This document shows positions 51,811 through 60,112 of a stretch of 64,000 nt of DNA, in pieces. The notes under the pieces are model-generated. The model had not been told where the DNA came from, searched no databases, and was given only the letters and a program-made list of their open reading frames with translations. Source of the DNA: Microbacterium sp. 18062. Lineage in GTDB: Bacteria > Actinomycetota > Actinomycetes > Actinomycetales > Microbacteriaceae. The position numbers were made by a program, and so were the translations under genes. The stretch's first letter is position 1, and every line of letters begins with the position of its first letter. The stretch covers positions 1 through 64,000 of the forward strand of contig NZ_CACSKB010000004.1 of the NCBI RefSeq assembly GCF_902706225.1, written 5' to 3'.

Positions 51811-52506
51811 GTGACCCCCGAGCTCGCCGCCCGCATCGTCGCGGACTCCCGCGACCGGGTCGCGTGGATCCGGGCACGCTCGCGCGGCATCACGGCGACG
51901 GATGTGGCCGCGCTCACGAGCGAGCGAGCGATCGCGAAGGCCGCCGACCAGAAGCTCGGCGGCTCGCGCTTCTCGGGCAACGCCTACACCGACCACGGCC
52001 GTCGTCGCGAACCCGAGATCGCCGCATGGGTCGCCGCGACGCACGGCATCCGACCCTCGAGCGCCCTGTTCCACGCCGTCGTCGAGAAGCGCCATCTCGC
52101 CACCCCCGACGGCATCGCGGTCGACGCCGATGGCCGGGTCACCCTCGCCGAGATCAAGACCACCAACAAGGCGTGGCGATCGATCCCGCGCGGCTACCTG
52201 CGGCAGATCTGGTGGCAGCAGCACGTGATCGGCGCGGAGCGCACCCTCGTCGCCTGGGAGCAGCACGACGGCTTCGTGCCTATCGACGACGAGCCCCGCT
52301 GCGCCTGGATCGACCGCGACGACGCCGAGATCGCGAAGCTCGTGCGGCTCGCGACCGCCCTGATCGACGAGCTCCACTTCCGCACGACCGGCGGCCGGCG
52401 GCATCCGGGCACGATCCCCGGGCCTCCGGCAGCGGATGCGGCATCCCCCGTCTCCGCGCGCACCTCCGCGCGCTCCGGGTACCGCGCACTCGCACTCGCC
52501 GACTGA
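51811..52506 (+). CDS. YqaJ-type recombinase / exonuclease family protein
   Basis: A 231-residue PD-(D/E)xK nuclease-fold protein. Likely catalytic residues are in [11 protein letters not shown] (Glu), ATPDGIAVD (Asp) and [10 protein letters not shown] (E-x-K). YqaJ proteins are viral-type alkaline exonucleases; chromosomal single-gene members are common in actinobacteria, with an unknown DNA-processing role. The GTG start at 51811 follows CGAGGG. There is no phage context. The C-terminal 35 residues are Ala/Ser-rich and dispensable-looking. Confidence 0.85.
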   Translation: MTPELAARIVADSRDRVAWIRARSRGITATDVAALTSERAIAKAADQKLGGSRFSGNAYTDHGRRREPEIAAWVAATHGIRPSSALFHAVVEKRHLATPDGIAVDADGRVTLAEIKTTNKAWRSIPRGYLRQIWWQQHVIGAERTLVAWEQHDGFVPIDDEPRCAWIDRDDAEIAKLVRLATALIDELHFRTTGGRRHPGTIPGPPAADAASPVSARTSARSGYRALALAD

Positions 52507-52633
52507 ACCGTCACCCGAACCCCGCGGGCCCGGTGGGGCAGGCCGACACGCACGGGGTCGCGCAGGCGTCCCCCTGGACGGCCGGGCACGGCCGGTCGGC
52601 ATGCCGGAGAACACACCTCGCGGAACGGGAATA

Positions 52634-52695
52634 GTTGACGCGACTCAACCATTGCTCATATAGTTGACTTGGTTCAACCGTTGATCTAGATCAAC
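52634..52695 (+). promoter_or_regulatory. Promoter with three GTTGA-N6-TCAAC operators
   Basis: Three 16-bp palindromes GTTGA-N6-TCAAC lie at 52634-52649, 52663-52678 and 52680-52695. A promoter with TTGACG (52635-52640) and TATAGT (52659-52664), spacer 18, is embedded in them. Bound repressor would cover both promoter elements. The MarR protein encoded after the transporter is the likely ligand. Confidence 0.8.
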
Positions 52696-52747
52696 TTTCG
52701 CGCCATCGTCGCCGCGCCTCTCCCTCACCCCACGCGAAGGATCTTCC

Positions 52748-54448
52748 ATGACCGCGCCCGCCGCGCCCGCCGAACAGGCAGCATCCGCTCAGATGAGCCG
52801 GCGCCGAGTGCTCGAGGCCCTGTCCGGCCTGCTGCTCGGCATGTTCGTCTCCATGCTCGCCTCGACCGTCGTCTCGACGTCGCTCCCGGTGATCATCCAC
52901 GACCTCGAAGGCGACCAGAGCTCGTTCACCTGGGTCGTCACCGCGACGCTGCTGACCACGGCGATCTCCACCCCGATCTGGGGCAAGCTCGCCGATCTGT
53001 TCAACCGCAAGCTCCTCTTCCAGATCGCCATCGCGATCTTCGTGCTCGCCACCGCAGCCGCCGGGTTCTCGCAGGACCCGTCGATGCTGATCGCCTTCCG
53101 CGCGGTGCAGGGCCTCGGCGCCGGCGGCCTCGCCGCGCTCAGCCAGGTCATCATGGCCGACATCATCAGCCCCCGCGAACGCGGTCGCTACATGGGCCTG
53201 TTCGGTGCGGTCATGGCCGTCGCCACCGTCGGCGGACCGCTCCTGGGCGGCGTGATCACCGACGCACTCGGATGGCGCTGGAACTTCTTCGTCGCACTCC
53301 CCTTCGCCATCGCCGCGCTCATCATCGTGCAGCGCACCCTCCACCTGTCGGTCCGCGCGAAGCGCAAGGTGTCGATCGACTACCTGGGCATCGTGCTCCT
53401 GTCGGTCGCGGTCTCGCTCCTGCTCATCTGGGTCACCCTGGCCGGCGACTCGTTCGAGTGGATGAGCGTCGAGACCCTGCTCATGGTCGGCGGTGCGCTC
53501 GTCGCCACGGTTCTGTTCATCGTCGTGGAGTTCCGCTCGAAGGAGCCCCTCGTCCCGCTGACGCTCTTCCGCAACCGCACCTTCACCCTCGCCGTGATCG
53601 CCTCGATCGCCACCGGCATCGCGATGTTCGGCGCGTCGGTCTACCTCAGCCAGTACATGCAGCTCGCCCGGGGCGCGACGCCGACCGAAGCGGGGCTCAT
53701 GACGATCCCGATGATCGGCGGCCTGCTGGTCGCATCGATGGGCGTGGGAGCGCTCATCACCCGGTTCGGTCGCTGGAAGCCGTACCTGCTGGTCGGCGGC
53801 GTCTTCCTCATCGCCGGCTCGTTCCTGCTCTCGACGATCCACTACGACACGAACTTCGCGCTCGTCTCGCTCTACATGTTCCTGCTCGGCGCGGGCGTCG
53901 GCATGACCATGCAGAACCTCGTGCTCGTGGTGCAGAACACCTCGAAGCCGACCGAGATCGGCGTCGCCAGCTCGGGCGTCACCTTCTTCCGCAGCCTCGG
54001 CGGCACCATCGGCGTCTCGATCATGGGCGCCGCCCTGTCGAGCCGTGTGACCGAGCTGGTGGCCGACCGCAAGGACGACATCGCCGCGGCCCTGGCCACA
54101 CTCGGCGACCAGGCGCAGACATGGGCCGCTCAGCTGCAGACCGGCACCCTTCCCCAGGTCTCGGCCATGCCCGAGGCGCTCCGGGTCGTGTTCGAGGACA
54201 TCTACGCGAACGGCATCTCGCACTCGTTCCTGATCGCCGTGCCATTCGCCGTCCTGAGCCTCATCGCCATCGTGTTCCTGCCCAACAAGCCGCTGACCAC
54301 GATGACCACCAGCGAGCGCATCGCCGCCAGCGAGGCCGATCTCGCGACGGTGTCCGTGCCCGAGGCAATGGAGACGTTGACCGCGACCGGTGCGGTACGC
54401 ACGGCGGCGCCGGATGCGGCGGACGATGCCTCCGACGCACGCCGATAG
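52748..54448 (+). CDS. DHA2-family (14-helix) multidrug efflux MFS transporter
   Basis: A 566-residue transporter with 14 predicted helices. Family markers are TSLPVIIHDL in helix 1, the motif A-like GKLADLFNRK, and motif C (GAVMAVATVGGPLLGGVITD). A C-terminal tail of about 45 residues is Ala/Thr-rich. GAAGGA precedes ATG 52748. It is the first gene of an operon with a MarR regulator 12 nt downstream, under three operators, so induction by its substrates is expected. The substrates cannot be named. Confidence 0.93.
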   Translation: MTAPAAPAEQAASAQMSRRRVLEALSGLLLGMFVSMLASTVVSTSLPVIIHDLEGDQSSFTWVVTATLLTTAISTPIWGKLADLFNRKLLFQIAIAIFVLATAAAGFSQDPSMLIAFRAVQGLGAGGLAALSQVIMADIISPRERGRYMGLFGAVMAVATVGGPLLGGVITDALGWRWNFFVALPFAIAALIIVQRTLHLSVRAKRKVSIDYLGIVLLSVAVSLLLIWVTLAGDSFEWMSVETLLMVGGALVATVLFIVVEFRSKEPLVPLTLFRNRTFTLAVIASIATGIAMFGASVYLSQYMQLARGATPTEAGLMTIPMIGGLLVASMGVGALITRFGRWKPYLLVGGVFLIAGSFLLSTIHYDTNFALVSLYMFLLGAGVGMTMQNLVLVVQNTSKPTEIGVASSGVTFFRSLGGTIGVSIMGAALSSRVTELVADRKDDIAAALATLGDQAQTWAAQLQTGTLPQVSAMPEALRVVFEDIYANGISHSFLIAVPFAVLSLIAIVFLPNKPLTTMTTSERIAASEADLATVSVPEAMETLTATGAVRTAAPDAADDASDARR

Positions 54449-54460
54449 GGTGAGACGGTG

Positions 54461-54919
54461 ATGGCGGACCGGTCGACACGAGAGGCGCGCACCGCTGCGG
54501 TGCGCGCCCTCGAGTCGGAGTTCGGCGAGCTCATCAACCACTTCCGACGCATCATCACCGACAACGCCAACCGGGTGAGTCCGGGCATGCTCCCCGGGGC
54601 ATACAAGGTGTTCACCACGATCGTGCGCCACGAATCGGTCACCCAGTCGGCGCTCGCCGACGCGCTCCTCCTGGACAAGGGGCAGCTCAGCCGGACGGTG
54701 CGCGAGCTCGAGCAGCTCGGCCTCGTCGAGCGGTCCCCCGATCCCTCGGACGGCCGGTCGAGCCTGCTGTCGCCGACCGCGTTCGGCGTGGAGCGTCTCG
54801 CCATCGCCCGTGAACCGCAGGAGGACGCCCTGCTCGGCGCTCTCGCCGACTGGCCGGTCGACGACATCGAGAACCTCAGCCGTCTCCTGCACGCGCTCAC
54901 CGCCGGCGTCACTCCCTGA
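54461..54919 (+). CDS. MarR-family transcriptional regulator
   Basis: A 152-residue dimeric winged-helix repressor. The helix-turn-helix is VTQSALADALLLDKGQLSRT, and the wing contains RSPDPSDGRSSLLSPT. It follows the efflux gene with a 12-nt gap; GTG 54458, just before ATG 54461, is an alternative start. It most likely represses the operon through the three palindromes at 52634-52695. Confidence 0.9.
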   Translation: MADRSTREARTAAVRALESEFGELINHFRRIITDNANRVSPGMLPGAYKVFTTIVRHESVTQSALADALLLDKGQLSRTVRELEQLGLVERSPDPSDGRSSLLSPTAFGVERLAIAREPQEDALLGALADWPVDDIENLSRLLHALTAGVTP

Positions 54920-54927
54920 ACAGGCGC

Positions 54928-54984
54928 ATTGCCTGGACTTTCCCCACCCCACGGAGTGCCCCGCAGGGGCGCGGAGAAGCTGAA
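54928..54984. repeat. Dispersed repeat sharing GCATTGCCTGGACTTTCCCC
   Basis: The run starting GCATTGCCTGGACTTTCCCC and continuing CACCCCACGGAG, then GGAGAAGCTGA, recurs at about 58365-58417 after the lysE gene. The ends GGAGAAGCTGA also recur in the 55168-55266 copy. Confidence 0.8.
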
Positions 54985-55018
54985 GCGAGAGTCTCCCGAC
55001 GACGGTCGTCCCGGATCC

Positions 55019-55070
55019 GTGTCTCGCTTGTGCAGGTCGGTCGGGGTTTCCGGCTGCACAAGTGAGACAC
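55019..55070. repeat. Palindromic element, GTGTCTC/TTGTGCA family (copy 2)
   Basis: GTGTCTCGCTTGTGCAG (55019-55035) and CTGCACAAGTGAGACAC (55054-55070) match at 16 of 17 pairs around an 18-nt loop. Confidence 0.85.
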
Positions 55071-55102
55071 GGGATCGAGGGTGTGGGTGGTTCCGGGGGT
55101 CG

Positions 55103-55154
55103 GTGTCTCACTTGTGCAGGGCTTCGGCGTGATCCGGATGCTTGAGCGAGACAC
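55103..55154. repeat. Palindromic element, GTGTCTC/TTGTGCA family (copy 3)
   Basis: GTGTCTCACTTGTGCA (55103-55118) and TGCTTGAGCGAGACAC (55139-55154) match less well than the other two copies, mainly in the centre of the arm. It lies 32 bp after copy 2. Confidence 0.75.
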
Positions 55155-55167
55155 GCGACGGATGCGG

Positions 55168-55266
55168 CTGACCCGAAAATCCTCACGCTTCGTCTCGCTG
55201 CGCTCGCTCAGCGACCGGACTTTCGTGCCCCTACGGAGCGCCCCGCAGGGGCGGGGAGAAGCTGAC
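55168..55266. repeat. About 100-bp dispersed repeat (inverted copy of 43434-43533)
   Basis: It contains CTCGCTGCGCTCGCTCAG and GCCCCGCAGGGGC and matches the reverse complement of 43434-43533. A partial relative follows at about 55287-55375, and others lie at about 35318 and 54928. Confidence 0.85.
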
Positions 55267-55549
55267 CCGAAAGTCTCCGCTCCCGGTCCCTGAGCGAGGA
55301 GCGACGCACCGAGACGAAGGGCAGCGGCCGAGCTTCCGCACCCACGGAGTGCCCCGCCAGCGACGCGGAGAAGCTTGGGCGCCGCGCCGCGCCGATCGAG
55401 CCGGACCCGAGGCGGCACGCCGCCGCGGCAGGCACGTCGTTTCCACCGTTAGCGCCGACGTAACACGATCGAGACAATCTCGGGCTTGACTGGGGATCGT
55501 TCCAACGGCACGCGTTGCCGACGTCGCCACGCACGGGAAGGAGCGACCG

Positions 55550-56581
55550 ATGAGATTCCGGCCGCTGCGACCGAACGCCACCTCGGCCCCCGAGGCCGCC
55601 GACACACCCGCACCGCCGGAGCTGATGCGCGCGGCGGTGATCGATGCCGTCGGCGACGCCGACGCCCTGCACATCGCCGAGATCCCGGCGCCGCGGCCCG
55701 TCGTCAGCGAGTTGCTCGTCCGCGTCGTCGCCGCGGGCGTCAACCCGATCGACGCGAAGACCCGCGCGGGCAGGGGCGTCGCTGCGGCGATCCCCGCCTT
55801 CCCGTCGACGCTCGGATTCGACTTCAGCGGCGTCGTCGTCTCCTCGCCGTACGAGGCGCATCCGCTGCCCCCGGGCACGGAGGTGTACGGGATGGTCCCC
55901 TTCCCCCGCACGGGCGGGTCGTACGCAGAGTACGTGGTCGTCCCGTCGCAGTCCGTCGCGCGGAAGCCCTCGAGTCTCTCGCACGTGGAGGCGGCGGGCG
56001 TGCCGCTCGCCGCGCTCACCGCGTGGGGGCTCGTCGTCGAGACCGCGCACGCCCATGAGGGACAACGGATGCTGATCCACGCCGGAAGCGGTGGCGTCGG
56101 GCATTTCGCCGTGCAGCTGGCGGCATACTTCGGCGCCCACGTCACGGTGACCGCCTCCGACCGGAACGCCGACTGGCTTCACGAGCTCGGCGCGGCCGTC
56201 GTGCTCGACTACGCGACGACCCGCTTCGAGGAGCACGTGCGCGACGCCGACGTGGTCATCGACCTCGTCGGGAACACGGCGGACGACATCGGCACCCGGT
56301 CGCTGCAGGTGCTGCGGCCCGGCGGCCTCTACATCATGGTCCCCACCGGAGGCTTTCCCGGCTACGCCGAGGCCGCGGAGGCGGCCGGCGTCCGCGCGAC
56401 GAGCTACAAGGTCGTCCCCGACGGCGACGTGCTGGCGACGCTCGGCAGGCTGCTCGACTCGAGCGCCGTGCAGGTCTACGTCGACACCGTCTACGACCTC
56501 GACGACGCCTCCGCCGCCCACACCGCCCTGGAACACGGGCACACCCGAGGCAAGACGGTGCTGCGGATCACCGACGGCTGA
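55550..56581 (+). CDS. Zinc-independent quinone oxidoreductase-like MDR protein
   Basis: A 343-residue medium-chain dehydrogenase/reductase. Residues about 25-170 are the GroES-like domain (ending SYAEYVVVPSQSVARKP); the NADPH-binding fold follows with LIHAGSGGVGHFAVQLA. No structural or catalytic zinc cysteines are present, which fits the NADPH:quinone reductase subgroup. The upstream site is strong. The 3' end overlaps the convergent LysR gene by 14 bp. The substrate is unknown. Confidence 0.92.
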   Translation: MRFRPLRPNATSAPEAADTPAPPELMRAAVIDAVGDADALHIAEIPAPRPVVSELLVRVVAAGVNPIDAKTRAGRGVAAAIPAFPSTLGFDFSGVVVSSPYEAHPLPPGTEVYGMVPFPRTGGSYAEYVVVPSQSVARKPSSLSHVEAAGVPLAALTAWGLVVETAHAHEGQRMLIHAGSGGVGHFAVQLAAYFGAHVTVTASDRNADWLHELGAAVVLDYATTRFEEHVRDADVVIDLVGNTADDIGTRSLQVLRPGGLYIMVPTGGFPGYAEAAEAAGVRATSYKVVPDGDVLATLGRLLDSSAVQVYVDTVYDLDDASAAHTALEHGHTRGKTVLRITDG

Positions 56582-57467
56582 GCGGCGCGCGCAGCACCCG
56601 TCCCGCCTCACGGGCGACCGCGTCCACCGTCGCGGCGAGCAGTGGCGACTCGATGTTCCACTGCTGCCAGTACAGGGGCACGTCGATCGCGGCGCCGCCC
56701 AGCCGCTCGAGCCGCCCGCTCCCGGACGCGGCCGCCGACTGCACCTCCGGCAGCATCCCCCATCCGAGTCCGGCCTCCACGGCGAGGGCGAAGTCGTGCG
56801 ACCCCGGCACGTAGTGACGCGGCGGCCGCGCCGGATCGACCCCTCTCCCCCGCAGCCACCTCGACTGCAGGTCGTCGCGGCGGTCGAAGTCCACGACGGG
56901 GACGGATGCCGCGTCCACCCGCATCCGCTCGGCCAGATCCGGCGTCGCCACCGCCTGATAGCGCATGGTGCCGAGCGGAGTCACCCGGCATCCGGCGACG
57001 GGCTCGGACCGGGATGTCACCGCGGCCACGACCTCGCCCGATTCGAGCAGGTCGGCGGTGAAATCCTGGTCGTCGCGGTGCAGGTCGAACGCCGCACCGT
57101 GCGTGCGCGCGACCTCGGCGAGCGGCCGGAGGAACCAGGTCGCCATGGAGTCCGCGTTCACTGCGAGGGGAAGGCTCACCGTGCGACCGTCATGCCCCCC
57201 TCCCCCCTCGGCGCCGAGCTCGACGAGCGCGTCGTGTTCCAGCAGCGTGTACTGACGGGCCAGACGCACGACGCGGGCTCCGGCCTCGGTGGTGCGCGCC
57301 GGCTTGGAGCGGACGAGCAGCACCCGTCCGAGGCGGTCCTCGAGGGTCCGGATGCGCTGGCTGACCGCCGAGGGTGTGATGTGCAGCCGGCGGGCGGCGG
57401 CGTCCATCGTCCCGGTGTCGACGACGGCCGCGAGCGTCTCGGCCAGTTCGATGGGAAGTCCGTTCAT
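56568..57467 (-). CDS. LysR-family regulator ArgP/LysG
   Basis: A 299-residue regulator with an N-terminal helix-turn-helix (AAARRLHITPSAVSQRIRTLEDRLG) and a substrate-binding effector domain. The ArgP/LysG features LVRSKPARTTEAG and the divergent lysE exporter identify it as the activator of basic amino-acid export, responding to lysine or arginine. It is separated from lysE by 68 bp holding both promoters. Confidence 0.92.
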   Translation of the reverse strand: MNGLPIELAETLAAVVDTGTMDAAARRLHITPSAVSQRIRTLEDRLGRVLLVRSKPARTTEAGARVVRLARQYTLLEHDALVELGAEGGGGHDGRTVSLPLAVNADSMATWFLRPLAEVARTHGAAFDLHRDDQDFTADLLESGEVVAAVTSRSEPVAGCRVTPLGTMRYQAVATPDLAERMRVDAASVPVVDFDRRDDLQSRWLRGRGVDPARPPRHYVPGSHDFALAVEAGLGWGMLPEVQSAAASGSGRLERLGGAAIDVPLYWQQWNIESPLLAATVDAVAREAGRVLRAPLSRR

Positions 57468-57535
57468 GAGCTGAGCTTATGTCGCCTGAGAAATAGTAGC
57501 TGGGCTTCACCTCGAGGGCGGCCTACGGTCGAGAC

Positions 57536-58258
57536 ATGACCACCGCGCTGCTCTCCGGATTCGTGTTGGGCCTGTCGCTCATCGTCGCGATCGGCGCGCA
57601 GAACCTCTTCGTGCTCCGCCAGGGGATCCGGCGCGAGAACATCCTGATCGTCGCGACCGTCTGCATCGTCTCGGACGCCCTGCTGATCCTGCTCGGGGTG
57701 TCGGGGATCGGTGCGCTGCTGCACTCGGTGCCGTGGCTGATCACCGTGGTGCGCTGGGCGGGGGCGGCGTTCCTCCTCGCCTACGCGTTCCTCGCCGCGC
57801 GACGAGCGTTCCGGCCGGGCGGCGAGGCTCTCCGGGTCGAGACGGCGGACGTCGCCGCATCCGCTCGATCGGCCGCTGACACCCCGGCCGCTGCCGCGGC
57901 GTCCGTGGCGGCCCGCACGGTGTTCTCACCGACGCCGACGGCCGCCTCGACGCCCGTCGGCCCGCGTTCGGCGCCGATCCCGGTTCTCCTGGCCTGTCTC
58001 GCGCTGACCTGGCTGAACCCGCACGTGTACCTGGACACCGTGTTCCTGCTCGGCTCGATCGCCGCGTCCCACGGCGACGTGCGCTGGTGGTTCGCCGTTG
58101 GAGCGGTCGCCGCGAGCACGGCCTGGTTCGTCTCACTCGCCTACGGGGCACGGCTCCTCGGCCGCTGGCTCGCGACGCCCCGGGCGTGGCGGATCCTCGA
58201 CAGCGGCATCGCGGTCGTGATGACAGTGCTCGCCGTCGGCCTCGTGACCGCCGCCTGA
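57536..58258 (+). CDS. lysE: LysE/ArgO-family amino-acid exporter
   Basis: A 240-residue, six-helix exporter. The N-terminal helix FVLGLSLIVAIGAQNLFVLRQG and the internal LTWLNPHVYLDTVFLLGS are diagnostic. It pumps out lysine or arginine when they accumulate, for example from peptide use. A hydrophilic Ala-rich stretch (about 100-145) links helices 3 and 4 and is longer than in the Corynebacterium protein. It is divergent from its presumed regulator. Confidence 0.93.
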   Translation: MTTALLSGFVLGLSLIVAIGAQNLFVLRQGIRRENILIVATVCIVSDALLILLGVSGIGALLHSVPWLITVVRWAGAAFLLAYAFLAARRAFRPGGEALRVETADVAASARSAADTPAAAAASVAARTVFSPTPTAASTPVGPRSAPIPVLLACLALTWLNPHVYLDTVFLLGSIAASHGDVRWWFAVGAVAASTAWFVSLAYGARLLGRWLATPRAWRILDSGIAVVMTVLAVGLVTAA

Positions 58259-58294
58259 AGCGAAAGTCTCCCCAGAGTGGGGAGATTTCGCTTC
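58257..58294 (+). terminator. Hairpin at the end of lysE
   Basis: GAAGCGAAAGTCTCCCCA (58257-58274) and TGGGGAGATTTCGCTTC (58278-58294) pair with one bulged base. The stem includes the lysE stop codon and ends in CCTTC. The GCGAAAGTCTCCCC arm is shared with other repeats in the window. Confidence 0.7.
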
Positions 58295-58364
58295 CTTCGT
58301 CGGTCGTCAGCGACCCCGGCCGCTGACCCGAAAGTCTCCCCGCCCCGGTCCTGTTGAACAAGCG

Positions 58365-58417
58365 CATTGCCTGGACTTTCCCCACCCCACGGAGCGCCCC
58401 CAGAGGCACGGAGAAGC
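58365..58417. repeat. Second copy of the GCATTGCCTGGACTTTCCCC repeat
   Basis: It matches 54928-54984 with small differences in the GCCCC part. It lies just before the acylphosphatase gene, whose ATG is at 58440. Confidence 0.8.
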
Positions 58418-58439
58418 TGATCCGGGGCACGATGGAGGC

Positions 58440-58718
58440 ATGACCCGCGACATCCACGTCATCGTCCACGGCCGCGTCCAGGGCGTCGGCTACCGGTATG
58501 CCGCGCGTGCCGCCGCACTCCGCCTCGGCATCGCCGGATGGGTGCGGAATCGTGCGGATGGCACCGTGGAGGCGGAGTTGCGTGGCACGCTCACCGCCGT
58601 CGACGCGATGCTCGACTGGATGGCGACGGGCCCGCCGGGCGCGGGCGTCGCCCGGCTCGACATCTCGGACGCCGCGGCCTCCGCCGCATCCGGCTTCGAC
58701 ATCCGCCCGTCCGACTAG
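58440..58718 (+). CDS. acyP: Acylphosphatase
   Basis: A 92-residue alpha/beta-fold enzyme hydrolysing acyl phosphates. The phosphate loop VHGRVQGVGYRY has the catalytic Arg at R19, and the asparagine is N37 (GWVRNRADGTVE). The length is normal for the family. It stands alone between repeats. Confidence 0.95.
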   Translation: MTRDIHVIVHGRVQGVGYRYAARAAALRLGIAGWVRNRADGTVEAELRGTLTAVDAMLDWMATGPPGAGVARLDISDAAASAASGFDIRPSD

Positions 58719-58734
58719 CCGCGCCCACGAGCCT

Positions 58735-58805
58735 CGCGAGAAACCACATCCGTCGCCATACTCGCCGCGATGCGTGGTGTCTCGGCGGCGATGTGGTTTC
58801 TCGCG
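58735..58805. repeat. Palindromic element with CGCGAGAAACCACATC arms
   Basis: CGCGAGAAACCACATC (58735-58750) and GATGTGGTTTCTCGCG (58790-58805) are perfectly complementary over 16 bp. An inner CGTCGCC / GGCGGCG pairing extends the stem imperfectly. The layout resembles the CCGCGAGACTGCA family, but the arm is different. Confidence 0.85.
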
Positions 58806-58833
58806 GGGAGTGGGGGCCGCAACCGCGGAACGA

Positions 58834-58865
58834 CGAAGGGCCCCGTCCGAAGACGGGGCCCTTCG
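58834..58865 (-). terminator. Terminator hairpin after rplA
   Basis: CGAAGGGCCCCGTC (58834-58847) and GACGGGGCCCTTCG (58852-58865) are perfectly complementary with a CGAA loop. It ends the secE-nusG-rplK-rplA operon on the minus strand. Confidence 0.88.
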
Positions 58866-58877
58866 CGCTGTCCGGCG

Positions 58878-59570
58878 TCAGGACAGCGAGTTGACGTCCA
58901 GCGGGATGCCGGGGCCGAACGTGGTCGACACGGCGCCCTTCTGGATATAGCGGCCCTTGGAGCTCGAGGGCTTGAGGCGGACGACCTCGTCGATCGCGGC
59001 CTGGATGTTCTCGTCGAGCTGCTCGGCCGAGAACGAGGCCTTGCCCACGACGAAGTGCACGTTGGCGTGCTTGTCGACGCGGAACTCGATCTTTCCGCCC
59101 TTGATCTCCTCGACGGCCTTGGCGGCGTTCGGGGTCACGGTGCCGGTCTTCGGGTTCGGCATCAGGCCGCGGGGGCCCAGCACCTTGCCGAGACGACCGA
59201 CCTGGCCCATGAGCTCGGGCGTGGCGACGGCCGCGTCGAACGCGGTCCATCCGCCGGCGACCTTCTCGATGAGCTCGGTGCCGCCGACCTCGTCCGCGCC
59301 CGCGGCGATGGCGGCCTCGGCCGCCGGGCCCGTCGCGAAGACGATGACGCGGGCGGTCTTGCCCGTGCCGTGGGGCAGGATGACGGTGCCGCGCACCATC
59401 TGGTCGGCCTTGCGGGGGTCGACCGACAGCTTCAGCGCGACCTCGACGGTCGAGTCGAACTTCTTCGACCCGGTCTCCTTCGCCAGAGCGACGGCCTCAC
59501 CGGGCGAGTAGAACTTGCCGGCCTCGATCTTCTCGGCGGCGGCGTGGTAAGCCTTGGACTTCGTAGCCAT
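58878..59570 (-). CDS. rplA: 50S ribosomal protein L1
   Basis: A 230-residue L1 stalk protein that also represses its own operon mRNA. It has [25 protein letters not shown] (shown in parts: [21 protein letters not shown]) and the [14 protein letters not shown] motif. It lies 13 nt after rplK. Confidence 0.97.
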   Translation of the reverse strand: MATKSKAYHAAAEKIEAGKFYSPGEAVALAKETGSKKFDSTVEVALKLSVDPRKADQMVRGTVILPHGTGKTARVIVFATGPAAEAAIAAGADEVGGTELIEKVAGGWTAFDAAVATPELMGQVGRLGKVLGPRGLMPNPKTGTVTPNAAKAVEEIKGGKIEFRVDKHANVHFVVGKASFSAEQLDENIQAAIDEVVRLKPSSSKGRYIQKGAVSTTFGPGIPLDVNSLS

Positions 59571-59583
59571 GTTCGTCTCTCCC

Positions 59584-60015
59584 TCAGTCCTCGACCGTGA
59601 TGCCCATGGAACGGGCGGTGCCGGCGATGATCTTCGAGGCGGCCTCGATGTCGTTCGCGTTCAGGTCGGGCTGCTTCGCCTCGGCGATCTCGCGCACCTG
59701 CTCCTTGGTGAGCTTGGCAACCTTGGTCGTGTGCGGGGTCGGCGAGCCCTTGGCGACGCCGGCGGCCTTCTTGATGAGCTCGGCGGCCGGCGGGGTCTTC
59801 AGGATGAAGGTGAAGCTGCGGTCCTCGTAGACGGTGATCTCCACGGGGATGACGTTGCCGCGCTGCGACTCGGTCGCGGCGTTGTACGCCTTGCAGAACT
59901 CCATGATGTTGACGCCGTGCTGACCGAGCGCGGGCCCGATCGGCGGCGCCGGGTTGGCGGCGCCGGCCTTGATCTGAAGCTTGATCAGGCCGGTCACCTT
60001 CTTCTTGGGTGCCAT
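59584..60015 (-). CDS. rplK: 50S ribosomal protein L11
   Basis: A 143-residue protein of the GTPase-associated centre. It begins [18 protein letters not shown] with [20 protein letters not shown], the universal L11 signature. It is a site of thiostrepton action and stringent-response sensing. The start is 97 nt after nusG. Confidence 0.97.
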   Translation of the reverse strand: MAPKKKVTGLIKLQIKAGAANPAPPIGPALGQHGVNIMEFCKAYNAATESQRGNVIPVEITVYEDRSFTFILKTPPAAELIKKAAGVAKGSPTPHTTKVAKLTKEQVREIAEAKQPDLNANDIEAASKIIAGTARSMGITVED

Positions 60016-60112
60016 TATTCTTTTCCTCTCGTCGAATCGGATGCGGCTGCATCCGGTTCTCCCGCGCGCCCGGCGGATCCGGGGCGCGGTGGCCTGTGGT
60101 GACGCCGGAGCG

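Larger units (their letters stand above)
54920..55549. other. 630-bp repeat-rich intergenic region, no gene
   Basis: No coding sequence is supported. The region is made up mainly of dispersed and palindromic repeats, listed separately. At the right end, sequence without repeats (about 55440-55549) should hold the promoter of the quinone-reductase-like gene, whose GGGAAGGAG site is at 55535-55543. Confidence 0.75.

Noticed and set aside
51811..52506. A phage recombination module, from the YqaJ-type protein
   Set aside because: There is no single-strand annealing protein or other phage gene nearby; the neighbours are ribosomal and efflux genes.
54920..55549. A CRISPR array or insertion sequence
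   Set aside because: The repeats are palindromic, irregularly spaced and of different families, and no transposase or cas gene is present.
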